Source: Sphingobacterium sp. UBA1575 | GTDB lineage: Bacteria > Bacteroidota > Bacteroidia > Sphingobacteriales > Sphingobacteriaceae | Direction: 5' to 3' | NCBI GenBank assembly: GCA_002322865.1 | Contig: DCOH01000021.1 | Span: 46,393-75,819, forward strand | DNA: 29,427 bases | Made by a program: the position numbers and the translations under genes | Part shown: piece after piece, positions 7,449 through 14,476 of the stretch | Layout of the letters: each line of letters begins with the position of its first letter | Position numbering within the stretch: position 1 is the first letter of the stretch | The notes under the pieces: generated by a model | What the model was told of the DNA's origin: nothing | Seen by the model: only the letters and a program-made list of their open reading frames with translations | The model's database searches: none

Positions 7449-8768
7449 ATGCGCCTGGCTATTTTCGACTTCCTGAAAATGCTCTTCCTCTTGGCGCTTG
7501 CCGTAGGGGTGGCCCTGCTTATTTTCAAAGGGTATTATGGTTATGCGGTCTTATCGTTCCTGACGCTCAGCATTTTTGGTTACCGCCTATTCGCTTCACA
7601 TCGATTTTTATATACGCAATTGCGCGAATTTTCGGAAGCCGTAAAGTATCGGGATTTCACCCGCCGTTTTGTGGTGAAACGAAAGCACAGCGTCGAAGGT
7701 AAACTATTTGAAGCGTTCAACCAGATCAACGAGGTCTATAAGAACATCAGTATCGATCAAGCCTTGCAGCAACAATACCTGAACAAGGTGATCAATATGC
7801 TGGATACGGCGATCCTTTTTTACCATGTGGAAAGTGGAAAGGTGATGTGGTTGAACGATGCCTTTAAGGAGCTGTTCCAGGTTCCACACCTCGGCAATAT
7901 TTCGGGCATGAAGAAAAGGCATGCTGAATTGTATGAGAAAACCATGCTCCTAAAGTTGGGTAAGCACCAGATGGAAACTGCGCATTCGAGTAAGGGAAAG
8001 ATCAAATTGTTCATGCAAAGTTCCGAGTTTGAAACCCAGGAAGGTTTATTCCGCGTAGTGGTTTACCAGAACATCAATGAGGCTATTGATGAAACGGAAA
8101 CCAAAGCTTGGCATAAGCTCTTGCGTGTTCTGACCCATGAGATCATGAATTCCATTGGCCCTATCAGTTCACTGGCCGACACCCTTCACCATCGACTGGA
8201 AAATTGGACCTCCGAATCGGATCTCGAAGACTTGAAAGTTGGGATCTTTACCATCAAAAGAAGGTCGGAAGGACTGTTGCAATTTGCCAAGAGCTACCGG
8301 ATGATTAATAAGGTGGACCAACCGCAATTTGCCGATGTACAGGTGGTCCAATTGTTCGAAAACATTTACCAACTCTTGGAACCCACCCTTCTTCAGAAGA
8401 ACATTGATCTGGATATCGTGATCAAAAATACCCGATTGGTTATTCAGGCAGACGTGAACTTGTTGGAACAGGTAATCATTAACATCCTATTGAACGCCAT
8501 TGAGGCGGTTAAAGATCAGCCAGAACCTTACATCACGCTTTCCGCTATTGAACAAAAGGATAATATTCAGATCCGGATCAAGGATAATGGGATCGGGATA
8601 TCTCCAGAGATCCAAGACCAGATCTTCACCCCATTTTTTACAACCAAAAAGACAGGTACAGGGGTTGGTCTAACCCTCAGTAAACAGATCATGCTTATGC
8701 ATCATGGCAACCTTGCCGTGGATAGCAAGGAAGGAGAGGGCAGTACGTTTACCCTGCAATTCCCTTAG
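7449..8768 (+). CDS. Membrane-bound NtrB-like sensor histidine kinase
   Basis: This 439-residue kinase is the presumed partner of the preceding regulator. Two hydrophobic helices (about 8-27 and 31-50) are separated by only a few residues, so there is almost no periplasmic sensor domain. A HAMP-like or linker stretch and a PAS-like region (about 110-215) follow. The dimerisation helix carries the phospho-acceptor His230 in LTHEIMNSIGPISS. The ATP-binding domain shows the N-box NILLNAIEAV, the G1 box DNGIGISPE and the G2 box GTGVGLTLS. The minimal extracytoplasmic loop suggests sensing within the membrane, through the transporter, or in the cytoplasm. Last gene of the TolC-regulator-kinase operon; no obvious terminator follows it. 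Confidence 0.93.
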   Translation: MRLAIFDFLKMLFLLALAVGVALLIFKGYYGYAVLSFLTLSIFGYRLFASHRFLYTQLREFSEAVKYRDFTRRFVVKRKHSVEGKLFEAFNQINEVYKNISIDQALQQQYLNKVINMLDTAILFYHVESGKVMWLNDAFKELFQVPHLGNISGMKKRHAELYEKTMLLKLGKHQMETAHSSKGKIKLFMQSSEFETQEGLFRVVVYQNINEAIDETETKAWHKLLRVLTHEIMNSIGPISSLADTLHHRLENWTSESDLEDLKVGIFTIKRRSEGLLQFAKSYRMINKVDQPQFADVQVVQLFENIYQLLEPTLLQKNIDLDIVIKNTRLVIQADVNLLEQVIINILLNAIEAVKDQPEPYITLSAIEQKDNIQIRIKDNGIGISPEIQDQIFTPFFTTKKTGTGVGLTLSKQIMLMHHGNLAVDSKEGEGSTFTLQFP

Positions 8769-8789
8769 TCTTAAAAAATCTATGTTTTC

Positions 8790-8879
8790 TGTATGTAAAT
8801 GACTAGATTTCGCTATGAAATCAAGGTTTAAGTAGGGTAGATGCGTGTTTTTATATGCTTACCATACTGTTTACATACA
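8790..8879. repeat. 10-bp inverted repeat flanking a 70-bp spacer
   Basis: TGTATGTAAA (8790-8799) and TTTACATACA (8870-8879) are exact reverse complements. They lie in the gap between the kinase gene and the small methyltransferase-like gene. The arms are far apart for a simple terminator, so this may be a pair of protein-binding half sites or a large RNA hairpin. No clear promoter was identified in the gap. Confidence 0.4.
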
Positions 8880-8968
8880 TTTAGGTTACTTTCACCATGC
8901 TTTCACTCCGAATCAAATTTGTCCTGTCCGTATATAGCTATACCGATTATTACCTTAATTTTGTCCTC

Positions 8969-9436
8969 ATGCGCCACCTGTATGATTACATTTACCATTA
9001 CCTGATGTCGAATAGCCGACATGGTACGCATTCGCCTTTTGTCTATGCTTTGGCAGATCAGGTCATCTACCGAAAGGATTTTGTAAGGAAAGGGGAGGTG
9101 GCTGTTTCGGACAACATACCTGCCCATCAAAAGGAATTGATAAAGAATATCCTTTCTTTTTGGGGCATAGCGAAGTTAGGTGATGATTGGAACGATGTGG
9201 AAGCTGAGGCGTACTGGCTAGAGAAATTGCCTGAACAGGATGAAGCCCTGCTTGAGGTCTTAAAGTCAGGAAAACCTCTTTTTGTGAAAAACCCTTATTC
9301 ACACCAAAATAGAGCGCTTTGGAGGCGAATGTTGCAGAAAAAAGAGGTTACCGTCAGTATCAACCTGTTCCATTTTGGCATCTTGCTGTATAGGCCCGTT
9401 CAACATAAAGAGGATTTTCTGTTGAGGCAGGTATAG
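8969..9436 (+). CDS. Core-less relative of Bacteroidota SAM methyltransferases
   Basis: This protein has 155 residues from the preferred ATG; the frame is open from an ATG at 8897, but the extra 24 residues lack family character. The N-terminal RHGTHSPFVYALADQVIY matches the opening of a Bacteroidota class I methyltransferase family that starts with HG-x-HSPFV. The C-terminal EVTVSINLFHFGILLYR plus KEDFLLR matches the closing strands of that family. Family members are about 240-260 residues. Here about 100 residues are missing from the middle, including the glycine-rich SAM-binding loop, and the acidic DD-x-HW segment seems replaced by KNPYSH. The frame is intact, so it looks like a reduced non-catalytic relative rather than decay in progress. 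It ends 29 bp from a convergent outer-membrane protein gene. The family assignment is from remembered family features and should be treated as probable. Confidence 0.6.
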   Translation: MRHLYDYIYHYLMSNSRHGTHSPFVYALADQVIYRKDFVRKGEVAVSDNIPAHQKELIKNILSFWGIAKLGDDWNDVEAEAYWLEKLPEQDEALLEVLKSGKPLFVKNPYSHQNRALWRRMLQKKEVTVSINLFHFGILLYRPVQHKEDFLLRQV

Positions 9437-9465
9437 ATCGAGGCCACAGGATTTGGCGATCTGTC

Positions 9466-10635
9466 CTAAAAGGCTTCGCTGATGCTCAGGTAAAATCCGG
9501 ACTGTCGTTTCTCTCCGGGTCTTTTTTCGCCATAGGAATAATCGAAGCGGATACTGCTGCTGTGTTCCAGACTGAAGAAATAACGCAATCCACCACCGTA
9601 GGAGGGCAGGAAGCGCGCTTTATGCTCCTCAGAGAAGGTGCTTCCGGTTCCCAGAAATCCGGTCACTCCCACACGTGGATGGAACCTGTACCTCAATTCT
9701 GCTTGGGCGGTCAGGTAGTTCTTATCCTTATAGCGCCCCAGGTAATACCCTCGCATGCTCATATCGCCACCCAGATCACGCATCACATAAAAGGGTACAT
9801 TCTTCCCGTATGTTCCGCGGTAAAGCCCTTGGGCAGCCAAAACCAATTTATTAGCTAAAGGATAATATCCTCGGATATCGATCTCTGCTTGGCTACCTGT
9901 GAAATCATCATCCTGAAAGAATTTTGGTGCATAGGCATATTTTACCCTTCCGTAGAAGCCTTGGCTGGTATAGGTGGTGTTGTTCCGGGTATCGTATAGT
10001 ACAGAAGCTCCCAACGCGGCATATTGACCGCCATCCTTACCCAACACTTCAGGGGAGGTGAAAATACCATCGGCTACGACATCCTGGAATTGGAAATGTT
10101 CATAATTGACATTGATGCCTGCATAGAGGTTGGGGATGATCTTCTTCTCCACATCCAGTTTTACCCGATAGAGTTTCTGTTCCAGGTAATCCTCATTTGC
10201 CTTCCAGGTATCATTTCCGATGCCATAGAAGTTGAAGGGCCAATCGCGATAACGGAGTTCTGAAAGGATATGGTATTCGTTCTCCTTTGTCCAGATATCG
10301 GAAAGCAACTTGATGTTCTTCTGTTTTTTGGTGGTCAATGTACCGATCAAGGTGATATTGGAGGTGCGGCTTTCCAGGTTTTCCTTATCCATATAGAAGT
10401 TGTAGGTACTGGCAAGTCCATATTCAAAGCCGGTCTCCTGGGCATAGCCCACAGCAGGTAGGACCATGAAACTAGCGGATCGGCTGGAGTCTTTTTCGGA
10501 GGAGATGAATTTTTTTATGATTTTTTGGATGATATTTTTCTGTTCTTGTGCTTGAGAGCTGTTACAATTTGCAGCGAAAAGGACGCTTGCTGTAAAAAGA
10601 ATGCGGAAAAATTTCGTGTGAAAATGCTTAATCAT
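9466..10635 (-). CDS. Omp85/BamA-TamA-type outer membrane beta-barrel protein
   Basis: This protein has 389 residues from the preferred start: a signal peptide with a Lys/His/Arg-rich head and hydrophobic core ILFTASVLFAA, a short linker, then a beta-rich barrel resembling the bacterial surface antigen (D15) domain. MRGYYLGRYKDKNYL is the signature of the Omp85 loop-6 (VRGF/Y) motif, and the chain ends in Phe as is usual for outer-membrane barrels. No POTRA domains are present, so it is a barrel-only member rather than BamA itself. Such proteins may insert or translocate cell-surface proteins or lipids, but no specific partner is evident. An upstream ATG at 10662 is possible. The -7-like TATATTTG at 10646-10639 just before the 10635 ATG favours the shorter form. 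Confidence 0.8.
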   Translation of the reverse strand: MIKHFHTKFFRILFTASVLFAANCNSSQAQEQKNIIQKIIKKFISSEKDSSRSASFMVLPAVGYAQETGFEYGLASTYNFYMDKENLESRTSNITLIGTLTTKKQKNIKLLSDIWTKENEYHILSELRYRDWPFNFYGIGNDTWKANEDYLEQKLYRVKLDVEKKIIPNLYAGINVNYEHFQFQDVVADGIFTSPEVLGKDGGQYAALGASVLYDTRNNTTYTSQGFYGRVKYAYAPKFFQDDDFTGSQAEIDIRGYYPLANKLVLAAQGLYRGTYGKNVPFYVMRDLGGDMSMRGYYLGRYKDKNYLTAQAELRYRFHPRVGVTGFLGTGSTFSEEHKARFLPSYGGGLRYFFSLEHSSSIRFDYSYGEKRPGEKRQSGFYLSISEAF

Positions 10636-10638
10636 GCA

Positions 10639-10646
10639 CAAATATA
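10639..10646 (-). promoter_or_regulatory. Candidate -7 element of the outer membrane barrel gene
   Basis: On the minus strand TATATTTG fits the Bacteroidota -7 consensus TAnnTTTG and is followed by TGCATG, where ATG is the preferred start codon. A start point a few bases downstream would give a leaderless or nearly leaderless mRNA. No good -33 element was found, so this is tentative. Confidence 0.35.
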
Positions 10647-10732
10647 GGGGATAAGTTGACATGAAAAATGAAAATTATTTACTTGCATATCAACGATATG
10701 ATTTTCAATGGCAAAAAAAACCGGCAAATATT

Positions 10733-10762
10733 TTTGATATATTCTGGCGTTAGCTATCTTTG
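10733..10762 (+). promoter_or_regulatory. Promoter P1 of the tRNA-tuf unit
   Basis: TTTG at 10733-10736 and TATCTTTG at 10755-10762 are separated by 18 bases and match the Bacteroidota vegetative promoter (TTTG at -33, TAnnTTTG at -7). It lies about 160 bp upstream of the first tRNA. The rest of the 10663-10922 gap is AT-rich with no gene. Confidence 0.65.
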
Positions 10763-10833
10763 CATCATCAAAACGGGACAATAGGTCGAAAAGTTTTGGA
10801 AGTTCTTTAAGTGAAAAAAAATAAAAATAAAAC

Positions 10834-10864
10834 TTGCGAATATCAGATAAATATTAGATTTTTG
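10834..10864 (+). promoter_or_regulatory. Possible second promoter P2 of the tRNA-tuf unit
   Basis: TTG at 10834-10836, an 18-base spacer and TAGATTTTTG at 10855-10864 resemble a promoter. The -7 element has two extra T residues compared with TAnnTTTG. Tandem promoters are common in front of stable RNA operons. Confidence 0.4.
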
Positions 10865-10922
10865 CACTCGCTATCTCCGGAAAGCCGTTCTTTAAAAAGA
10901 AAGTTTTATTAAATTAAAATCC

Positions 10923-10995
<73 letters not shown>

Positions 10996-11019
10996 CAAAG
11001 CGACGCAAGTTGCTGGTCT

Positions 11020-11103
11020 GGAGGGGTTCCAGAGCGGTCAAATGGGACGGACTGTAAATCCGTTGCTTCGGCTTCGAAGGTTCGAATCCTTCTCCCTCCA
11101 CCA
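11020..11103 (+). tRNA. tRNA-Tyr (anticodon GTA)
   Basis: A class II tRNA with a long variable arm (CTTCGGCTTCG region). Acceptor strands GGAGGGG and TCCCTCC pair with one G-T, and the anticodon loop in GGACTGTAAATCC gives GTA. It is followed by an encoded CCA at 11101-11103, unlike the other four tRNAs of the window. Lies 24 bp after tRNA-Thr. Confidence 0.95.
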
Positions 11104-11157
11104 TGAAAATGGAGTTCTCCACTTACCTCTCGGGGTTTCTACAGTGGGAAACGACAA

Positions 11158-11230
11158 GCGGAAGTAGCTCAGTTGGTAGAGCGATAGCCTTCCAAGCTAT
11201 AGGTCGCGAGTTCGAACCTCGTCTTCCGCT
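11158..11230 (+). tRNA. tRNA-Gly (anticodon TCC)
   Basis: A 73-base cloverleaf with acceptor strands GCGGAAG and CTTCCGC, anticodon loop CTTCCAA with anticodon TCC, and T-arm AGTTCGAACCT. No CCA is encoded. The 54-base spacer before it contains GGAGTTCTCC and CCACT/AGTGG pairings that could help RNA processing. Confidence 0.95.
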
Positions 11231-11294
11231 CAATTTATAAAAACAAATCTAAGTCTCTCTTCTTTTCAATGAACAAATTAAAAGGGTAGAGACT

Positions 11295-11302
11295 TATCTT
11301 TG
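11295..11302 (+). promoter_or_regulatory. Possible -7 element before the second tRNA-Thr
   Basis: TATCTTTG fits TAnnTTTG exactly and lies in the 106-base spacer between tRNA-Gly and tRNA-Thr(GGT). No convincing -33 TTTG is found at the right distance, so an internal promoter is only possible. Confidence 0.3.
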
Positions 11303-11336
11303 TAAATGGGTTTTTAACCTGTTAAAAAGGTTTTAA

Positions 11337-11401
<65 letters not shown>

Positions 11402-11408
<7 letters not shown>

Positions 11409-11434
11409 CGAATACATAAGTTTTATTAACTTTG
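11402..11434 (+). promoter_or_regulatory. Possible tuf promoter overlapping the tRNA-Thr 3' end
   Basis: TTTG at 11402-11405 (inside the tRNA acceptor strand) and TAACTTTG at 11427-11434 are spaced 21 bases apart and match the phylum consensus. It could give tuf transcription independent of tRNA processing, with a leader of about 40 bases. Confidence 0.45.
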
Positions 11435-11480
11435 TAAGATAATTAAAGGAAATATTTTATAATTACTAATTCGCATAAAC

Positions 11481-12668
11481 ATGGCAAAAGAGAAATTTGA
11501 CCGTAGTAAACCGCACTTAAACATTGGTACTATCGGTCACGTTGACCACGGTAAAACAACTACAACAGCTGCTATCACTAAAGTATTAGCTGATAAAGGT
11601 TTTTCAGAAGCTCGTTCATTTGATTCAATTGACTCTGCTCCTGAAGAAAAAGAGCGTGGTATTACAATTAACACGGCACACGTAGAATACCAAACAGCTA
11701 ACCGTCACTATGCACACGTAGATTGTCCTGGACACGCGGATTACGTGAAGAACATGGTAACTGGTGCTGCACAGATGGATGGTGCTATCATCGTAGTTGC
11801 TGCTACAGATGGTCCTATGCCTCAAACTCGCGAGCACATCCTATTGGCTCGTCAGGTAGGTGTTCCTGCGTTAGTAGTATTCTTGAACAAAGTTGACTTA
11901 GTTGATGACGCTGAGTTATTAGACTTAGTTGAAATGGAAGTTCGTGAATTATTATCATTCTACGAATTCCCAGGTGACGATGTTCCTGTAATCAAAGGTT
12001 CTGCATTAGGTGCTTTGAACGGTGAAGAGCAATGGGTTGATTCAATCATGGAATTGATGGACGCTGTAGATAACTACATTCCAATCCCTCCACGTTTGAC
12101 TGAACTTCCTTTCTTGATGCCTATCGAAGACGTATTCTCGATCACTGGTCGTGGTACTGTTGCAACTGGTCGTATCGAAAGAGGTGTAATCAACTCTGGA
12201 GATCCAGTAGAAATCTTAGGTATGGGTGCTGAGAACTTGAAATCTACCGTAACAGGTGTGGAGATGTTCCGTAAGATCTTAGATTACGGTGAAGCAGGTG
12301 ATAACGTAGGTTTATTGTTACGTGGTATTGAGAAAACTGATATCCGTCGTGGTATGGTTATCTGTAAACCAGGTTCAGTAACTCCTCACACAGACTTCAA
12401 AGCTGAGGTTTACGTATTATCAAAAGCTGAAGGTGGTCGTCATACGCCATTCTTCAACAAATACCGTCCTCAATTCTACTTCCGTACGACAGACGTTACT
12501 GGAGAGATCACTTTAGAAGAAGGTACAGAGATGGTTATGCCAGGTGATAACGTTACGATCACTGTGAAGTTGATCAACGCTATCGCGATGGAAAAAGGTC
12601 TACGTTTCGCTATCCGTGAGGGTGGTCGTACAGTAGGTGCTGGTCAGGTAACTGAAATCTTAGCATAA
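11481..12668 (+). CDS. tuf: Translation elongation factor Tu
   Basis: This 395-residue GTPase delivers aminoacyl-tRNA to the ribosome. The G domain shows G1 GHVDHGKT at 19-26, the switch I segment ERGITINTAHVEY, G3 DCPGH and G4 NKVD. Domains 2 and 3 follow with the conserved PFLMPIEDVFSITGRGTVATGRIERG region and the C-terminal GGRTVGAGQVTEIL. The length is normal and no key residue is missing. Codon use is strongly biased, as expected for one of the most expressed proteins. It is co-oriented with and 72 bp downstream of tRNA-Thr, and is followed by a strong terminator. Confidence 0.99.
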   Translation: MAKEKFDRSKPHLNIGTIGHVDHGKTTTTAAITKVLADKGFSEARSFDSIDSAPEEKERGITINTAHVEYQTANRHYAHVDCPGHADYVKNMVTGAAQMDGAIIVVAATDGPMPQTREHILLARQVGVPALVVFLNKVDLVDDAELLDLVEMEVRELLSFYEFPGDDVPVIKGSALGALNGEEQWVDSIMELMDAVDNYIPIPPRLTELPFLMPIEDVFSITGRGTVATGRIERGVINSGDPVEILGMGAENLKSTVTGVEMFRKILDYGEAGDNVGLLLRGIEKTDIRRGMVICKPGSVTPHTDFKAEVYVLSKAEGGRHTPFFNKYRPQFYFRTTDVTGEITLEEGTEMVMPGDNVTITVKLINAIAMEKGLRFAIREGGRTVGAGQVTEILA

Positions 12669-12685
12669 TCTATCGATTACAACAT

Positions 12686-12727
12686 AAAAAATAAGCTAAT
12701 TGGCTCAGGCTGATTAGCTTATTTTTT
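12686..12727 (+). terminator. Rho-independent terminator after tuf
   Basis: The arms 12686-12700 and 12713-12727 form a perfect 15-bp stem (A6-TAAGCTAAT with ATTAGCTTA-T6) around a 12-base loop. The T-run at the 3' side completes it. It closes the tRNA-tuf unit before the tRNA-Trp promoter. Confidence 0.9.
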
Positions 12728-12772
12728 CTAACAAAGGAGCTTGCGATAAACTCCATTAAAATTGAAATAATA

Positions 12773-12804
12773 TTTGTTGTAATGCGGTTTAAACGCTATA
12801 TTTG
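12773..12804 (+). promoter_or_regulatory. Promoter of the tRNA-Trp-secE-nusG unit
   Basis: TTTG at 12773-12776 and TATATTTG at 12797-12804 (20-base spacer) match the Bacteroidota promoter consensus. The start would fall about 10 bases before the tRNA-Trp 5' end. Confidence 0.7.
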
Positions 12805-12822
12805 CAACATCATAAAAAATAC

Positions 12823-12893
12823 ACGGGCATAGTTCAATGGTAGAATAGAGGTCTCCAAAACCTTCGATCAGGGTTCGAATCCTTGTGCCCGTG
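12823..12893 (+). tRNA. tRNA-Trp (anticodon CCA)
   Basis: A 71-base cloverleaf with acceptor strands ACGGGCA and TGCCCGT, D-arm AGTTCAATGGTAGAAT, anticodon loop CTCCAAA with anticodon CCA, and T-arm GGGTTCGAATCC. No CCA is encoded. It lies 25 bp before secE, as expected for the phylum. Confidence 0.95.
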
Positions 12894-12918
12894 CTTAATA
12901 AACTTAGAAAACAATTAA

Positions 12919-13113
12919 ATGGCAAAAGTACTTGATTTTTTTAAGGACTCTTATACAGAGATCACCGAGAAAGTGACTTGGCCGACTTGGTCACAATTGC
13001 AGAGTCATGCTATTATTGTACTTGTTGCTTCCATTATCATCGCATTGTTGATTTTCGTAATGGATAAAGCATCGAGCAACATTATGGAGTTGTTGTACAA
13101 TACAGCTTCTTAA
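12919..13113 (+). CDS. secE: Preprotein translocase subunit SecE
   Basis: This 64-residue single-span SecE is the short form common in Bacteroidota. The amphipathic N-terminal part contains the conserved EITEKVTWPTWSQL, where the VTWPT signature packs on SecY, and one membrane helix follows at about 29-47 (AIIVLVASIIIALLIFVM). It stabilises SecY in the general secretion channel. It lies between tRNA-Trp and nusG, 23 bp before nusG, matching the conserved secE-nusG pairing. Confidence 0.96.
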   Translation: MAKVLDFFKDSYTEITEKVTWPTWSQLQSHAIIVLVASIIIALLIFVMDKASSNIMELLYNTAS

Positions 13114-13136
13114 TTTTTCTAATTCGAAAGAAGACT

Positions 13137-13682
13137 ATGGCAGATCAAAGTTTAAAATGGTACGTAGTTCGTGCTGTTAGTGGGAAAGAGAAGAAGGTAA
13201 AGCAATATCTTGAAGCAGAAATCAATCGTTTAGGAATACAGCATTTAGTAACGCAGGTATTGATCCCTATGGAGAAATACTATCAGATGCGTGATGGTAA
13301 GAAAGTAGCGAAAGAACGTAACTATTACCCTGGATATGTATTGATTGAAGCAGCTTTGGATGGAGAGATTGAGCACGCGATCAAAAACGTAAATAGCGTA
13401 ATCGGATTTTTAGGTGATAAAGCAGGTAATGCGATCCCTTTGCGTCCGGCAGAAGTAAATAGGATCCTAGGTAAAGTGGATGAGATGGCCGAGCAAGGCG
13501 AGTCTATCAATGTTCCTTACTACGTAGGTGAAACAGTGAAAGTAAGCGATGGTCCATTCAACGGATTCACCGGTGAAATCGAAGAGGTTCATGAGGATAA
13601 GAAGAAATTGACCGTAATGGTGAAAGTATTCGGTAGAAAGACTCCTCTTGAATTGAACTACATGCAGGTTGAGAAGGAGTAA
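13137..13682 (+). CDS. nusG: Transcription termination/antitermination protein NusG
   Basis: This 181-residue protein has an N-terminal NGN domain beginning LKWYVVRAVSGKEKKVKQYL and a C-terminal KOW domain containing VKVSDGPFNGFTGEIEEV. NusG binds the RNA polymerase clamp, increases processivity and couples to ribosomal protein S10 or Rho. The conserved KERNYYPGYVLIEA segment is present. Second protein gene of the tRNA-Trp-secE-nusG unit. In most related genomes rplK follows directly, but here a terminator and a toxin-antitoxin pair intervene. Confidence 0.98.
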   Translation: MADQSLKWYVVRAVSGKEKKVKQYLEAEINRLGIQHLVTQVLIPMEKYYQMRDGKKVAKERNYYPGYVLIEAALDGEIEHAIKNVNSVIGFLGDKAGNAIPLRPAEVNRILGKVDEMAEQGESINVPYYVGETVKVSDGPFNGFTGEIEEVHEDKKKLTVMVKVFGRKTPLELNYMQVEKE

Positions 13683-13725
13683 TCCGAATCGAAGATAAAA
13701 TAGAGACAGGAATAATGTCTAACAA

Positions 13726-13759
13726 AAAAAAACCGATATTGATAAATATCGGTTTTTTT
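13726..13759. terminator. Bidirectional terminator between nusG and the toxin gene
   Basis: A perfect 15-bp stem (A7-CCGATATT with AATATCGG-T7) surrounds the 4-base loop GATA. A-rich and T-rich flanks make it work in both directions, ending nusG transcription on the plus strand and toxin transcription on the minus strand. Confidence 0.92.
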
Positions 13760-13773
13760 GTTTTCTAATATAA

Positions 13774-14061
13774 TTAGAACAATTCTGAATGACTTCCTAT
13801 TCTAATTAAGTAAATTTTATTTGTTGGTTCATCTTCTTGGATCCAAATCAGCAGTAGGTCAGGCATGATGTGACATTCCCATGCTCCTTTATAGTTTCCA
13901 GCTAAAGTATGAGCTTTCATTCGAGGAGGTAATGCTTTACGTCCGTCATTTGCTAACATACGAATAGTTGCCTGTATTTCCTCTAATTCTTTCTTCCTTT
14001 TTAAGAACTTTTTATAATCTCTTTTAAACTTGGTAGATGGATAAATCGTATATCTTATCAT
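13774..14061 (-). CDS. YafQ-family mRNA interferase toxin
   Basis: This 95-residue type II toxin has the RelE-superfamily fold and the YafQ catalytic pattern: His51 in KAHTLAG, His64 in WECHI, Asp68 in MPDLLLIW and His91 in the C-terminal GSHSELF. These correspond to the catalytic histidines and aspartate known in E. coli YafQ, a ribosome-dependent endoribonuclease. Lys-rich helices fill the N-terminal half. Its ATG overlaps the antitoxin stop by four bases (ATGA), so the two are translationally coupled. It is transcribed opposite to the surrounding housekeeping genes and ends at the shared terminator. All catalytic positions are intact, so it is probably active. Confidence 0.88.
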   Translation of the reverse strand: MIRYTIYPSTKFKRDYKKFLKRKKELEEIQATIRMLANDGRKALPPRMKAHTLAGNYKGAWECHIMPDLLLIWIQEDEPTNKIYLIRIGSHSELF

Positions 14062-14309
14062 TTGGATAAGTCATCGAATAGTTCATCCATATCTGTATAA
14101 CCTTTGAGATTTTTAGATTCAGAAAGCGTTTCCCCAATGGCTTTCTGGGTATCCTCATTTGGTTTATGAAAATGAATGGCTTTTGAAAGGATTGTTTCAA
14201 TGAAATTGTTGACACTCCGATTTTGTTTTTTCGCTAGCCTTTCGATGTTTTCGTAAAGTTCCTTATCAATCCGTAAGGATGTTGATTTCTTTAAACTACT
14301 TGTATTCAT
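14058..14309 (-). CDS. Ribbon-helix-helix antitoxin partner of the YafQ-type toxin
   Basis: This 83-residue protein starts with a ribbon-helix-helix-like DNA-binding segment: the strand SLRIDKELYENIERLAKK, then the helix NRSVNNFIETILSKAI. It ends with an acidic toxin-binding tail (YTDMDELFDDLSK). Family knowledge says such antitoxins neutralise the toxin and repress their own promoter alone or with it. A short alternative reading frame overlaps it but has no such features. The promoter upstream (14329-14360) is flanked by inverted TTGCTAT/ATAGCAA words that could be the operator. Confidence 0.85.
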   Translation of the reverse strand: MNTSSLKKSTSLRIDKELYENIERLAKKQNRSVNNFIETILSKAIHFHKPNEDTQKAIGETLSESKNLKGYTDMDELFDDLSK

Positions 14310-14310
14310 C

Positions 14311-14366
14311 TTGCTATCAATTTAAATACAAAACTAATCTTAATTCCTTGGTATAACAAATAGCAA
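14311..14366. promoter_or_regulatory. Candidate operator half-sites flanking the antitoxin promoter
   Basis: TTGCTAT (14311-14317) and ATAGCAA (14360-14366) are exact reverse complements. They bracket the -33 and -7 elements of the toxin-antitoxin promoter, an arrangement consistent with self-repression. The 7-base arms are short, so chance is possible. Confidence 0.4.
14329..14360 (-). promoter_or_regulatory. Promoter of the antitoxin-toxin operon
   Basis: Read on the minus strand: TTTG (14360-14357), a 20-base spacer, then TAGTTTTG (14336-14329). This is a full match to TTTG / TAnnTTTG. The start would be about 15-20 bases before the antitoxin ATG. Confidence 0.65.
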
Positions 14367-14396
14367 TTCATCACTTTAAATAAAAAGTAAAAAATA

Positions 14397-14428
14397 TTTT
14401 CATCTTAAAGAATTTATATATATCTTTG
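14397..14428 (+). promoter_or_regulatory. Promoter of the rplKAJL-rpoBC unit
   Basis: TATCTTTG at 14421-14428 matches the -7 consensus. A TTTTC at 14397-14401 stands in for the -33 TTTG with a 19-base spacer. A start near 14433 gives a leader of about 105 bases before rplK. Confidence 0.6.
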
Positions 14429-14476
14429 CACCTCGTTTGATTGCAAAACTTAGGTTTAAGTCGAACGAGAAAAAGT

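Noticed and set aside
8897..8968. Longer start for the methyltransferase-like gene
   Set aside because: The added residues do not resemble the family N-terminus, which begins just before RHGTHSPFV.
9437..9465. Possible terminator between the convergent genes
   Set aside because: No stem of more than a few base pairs with a T-run could be found in the 29-base gap.
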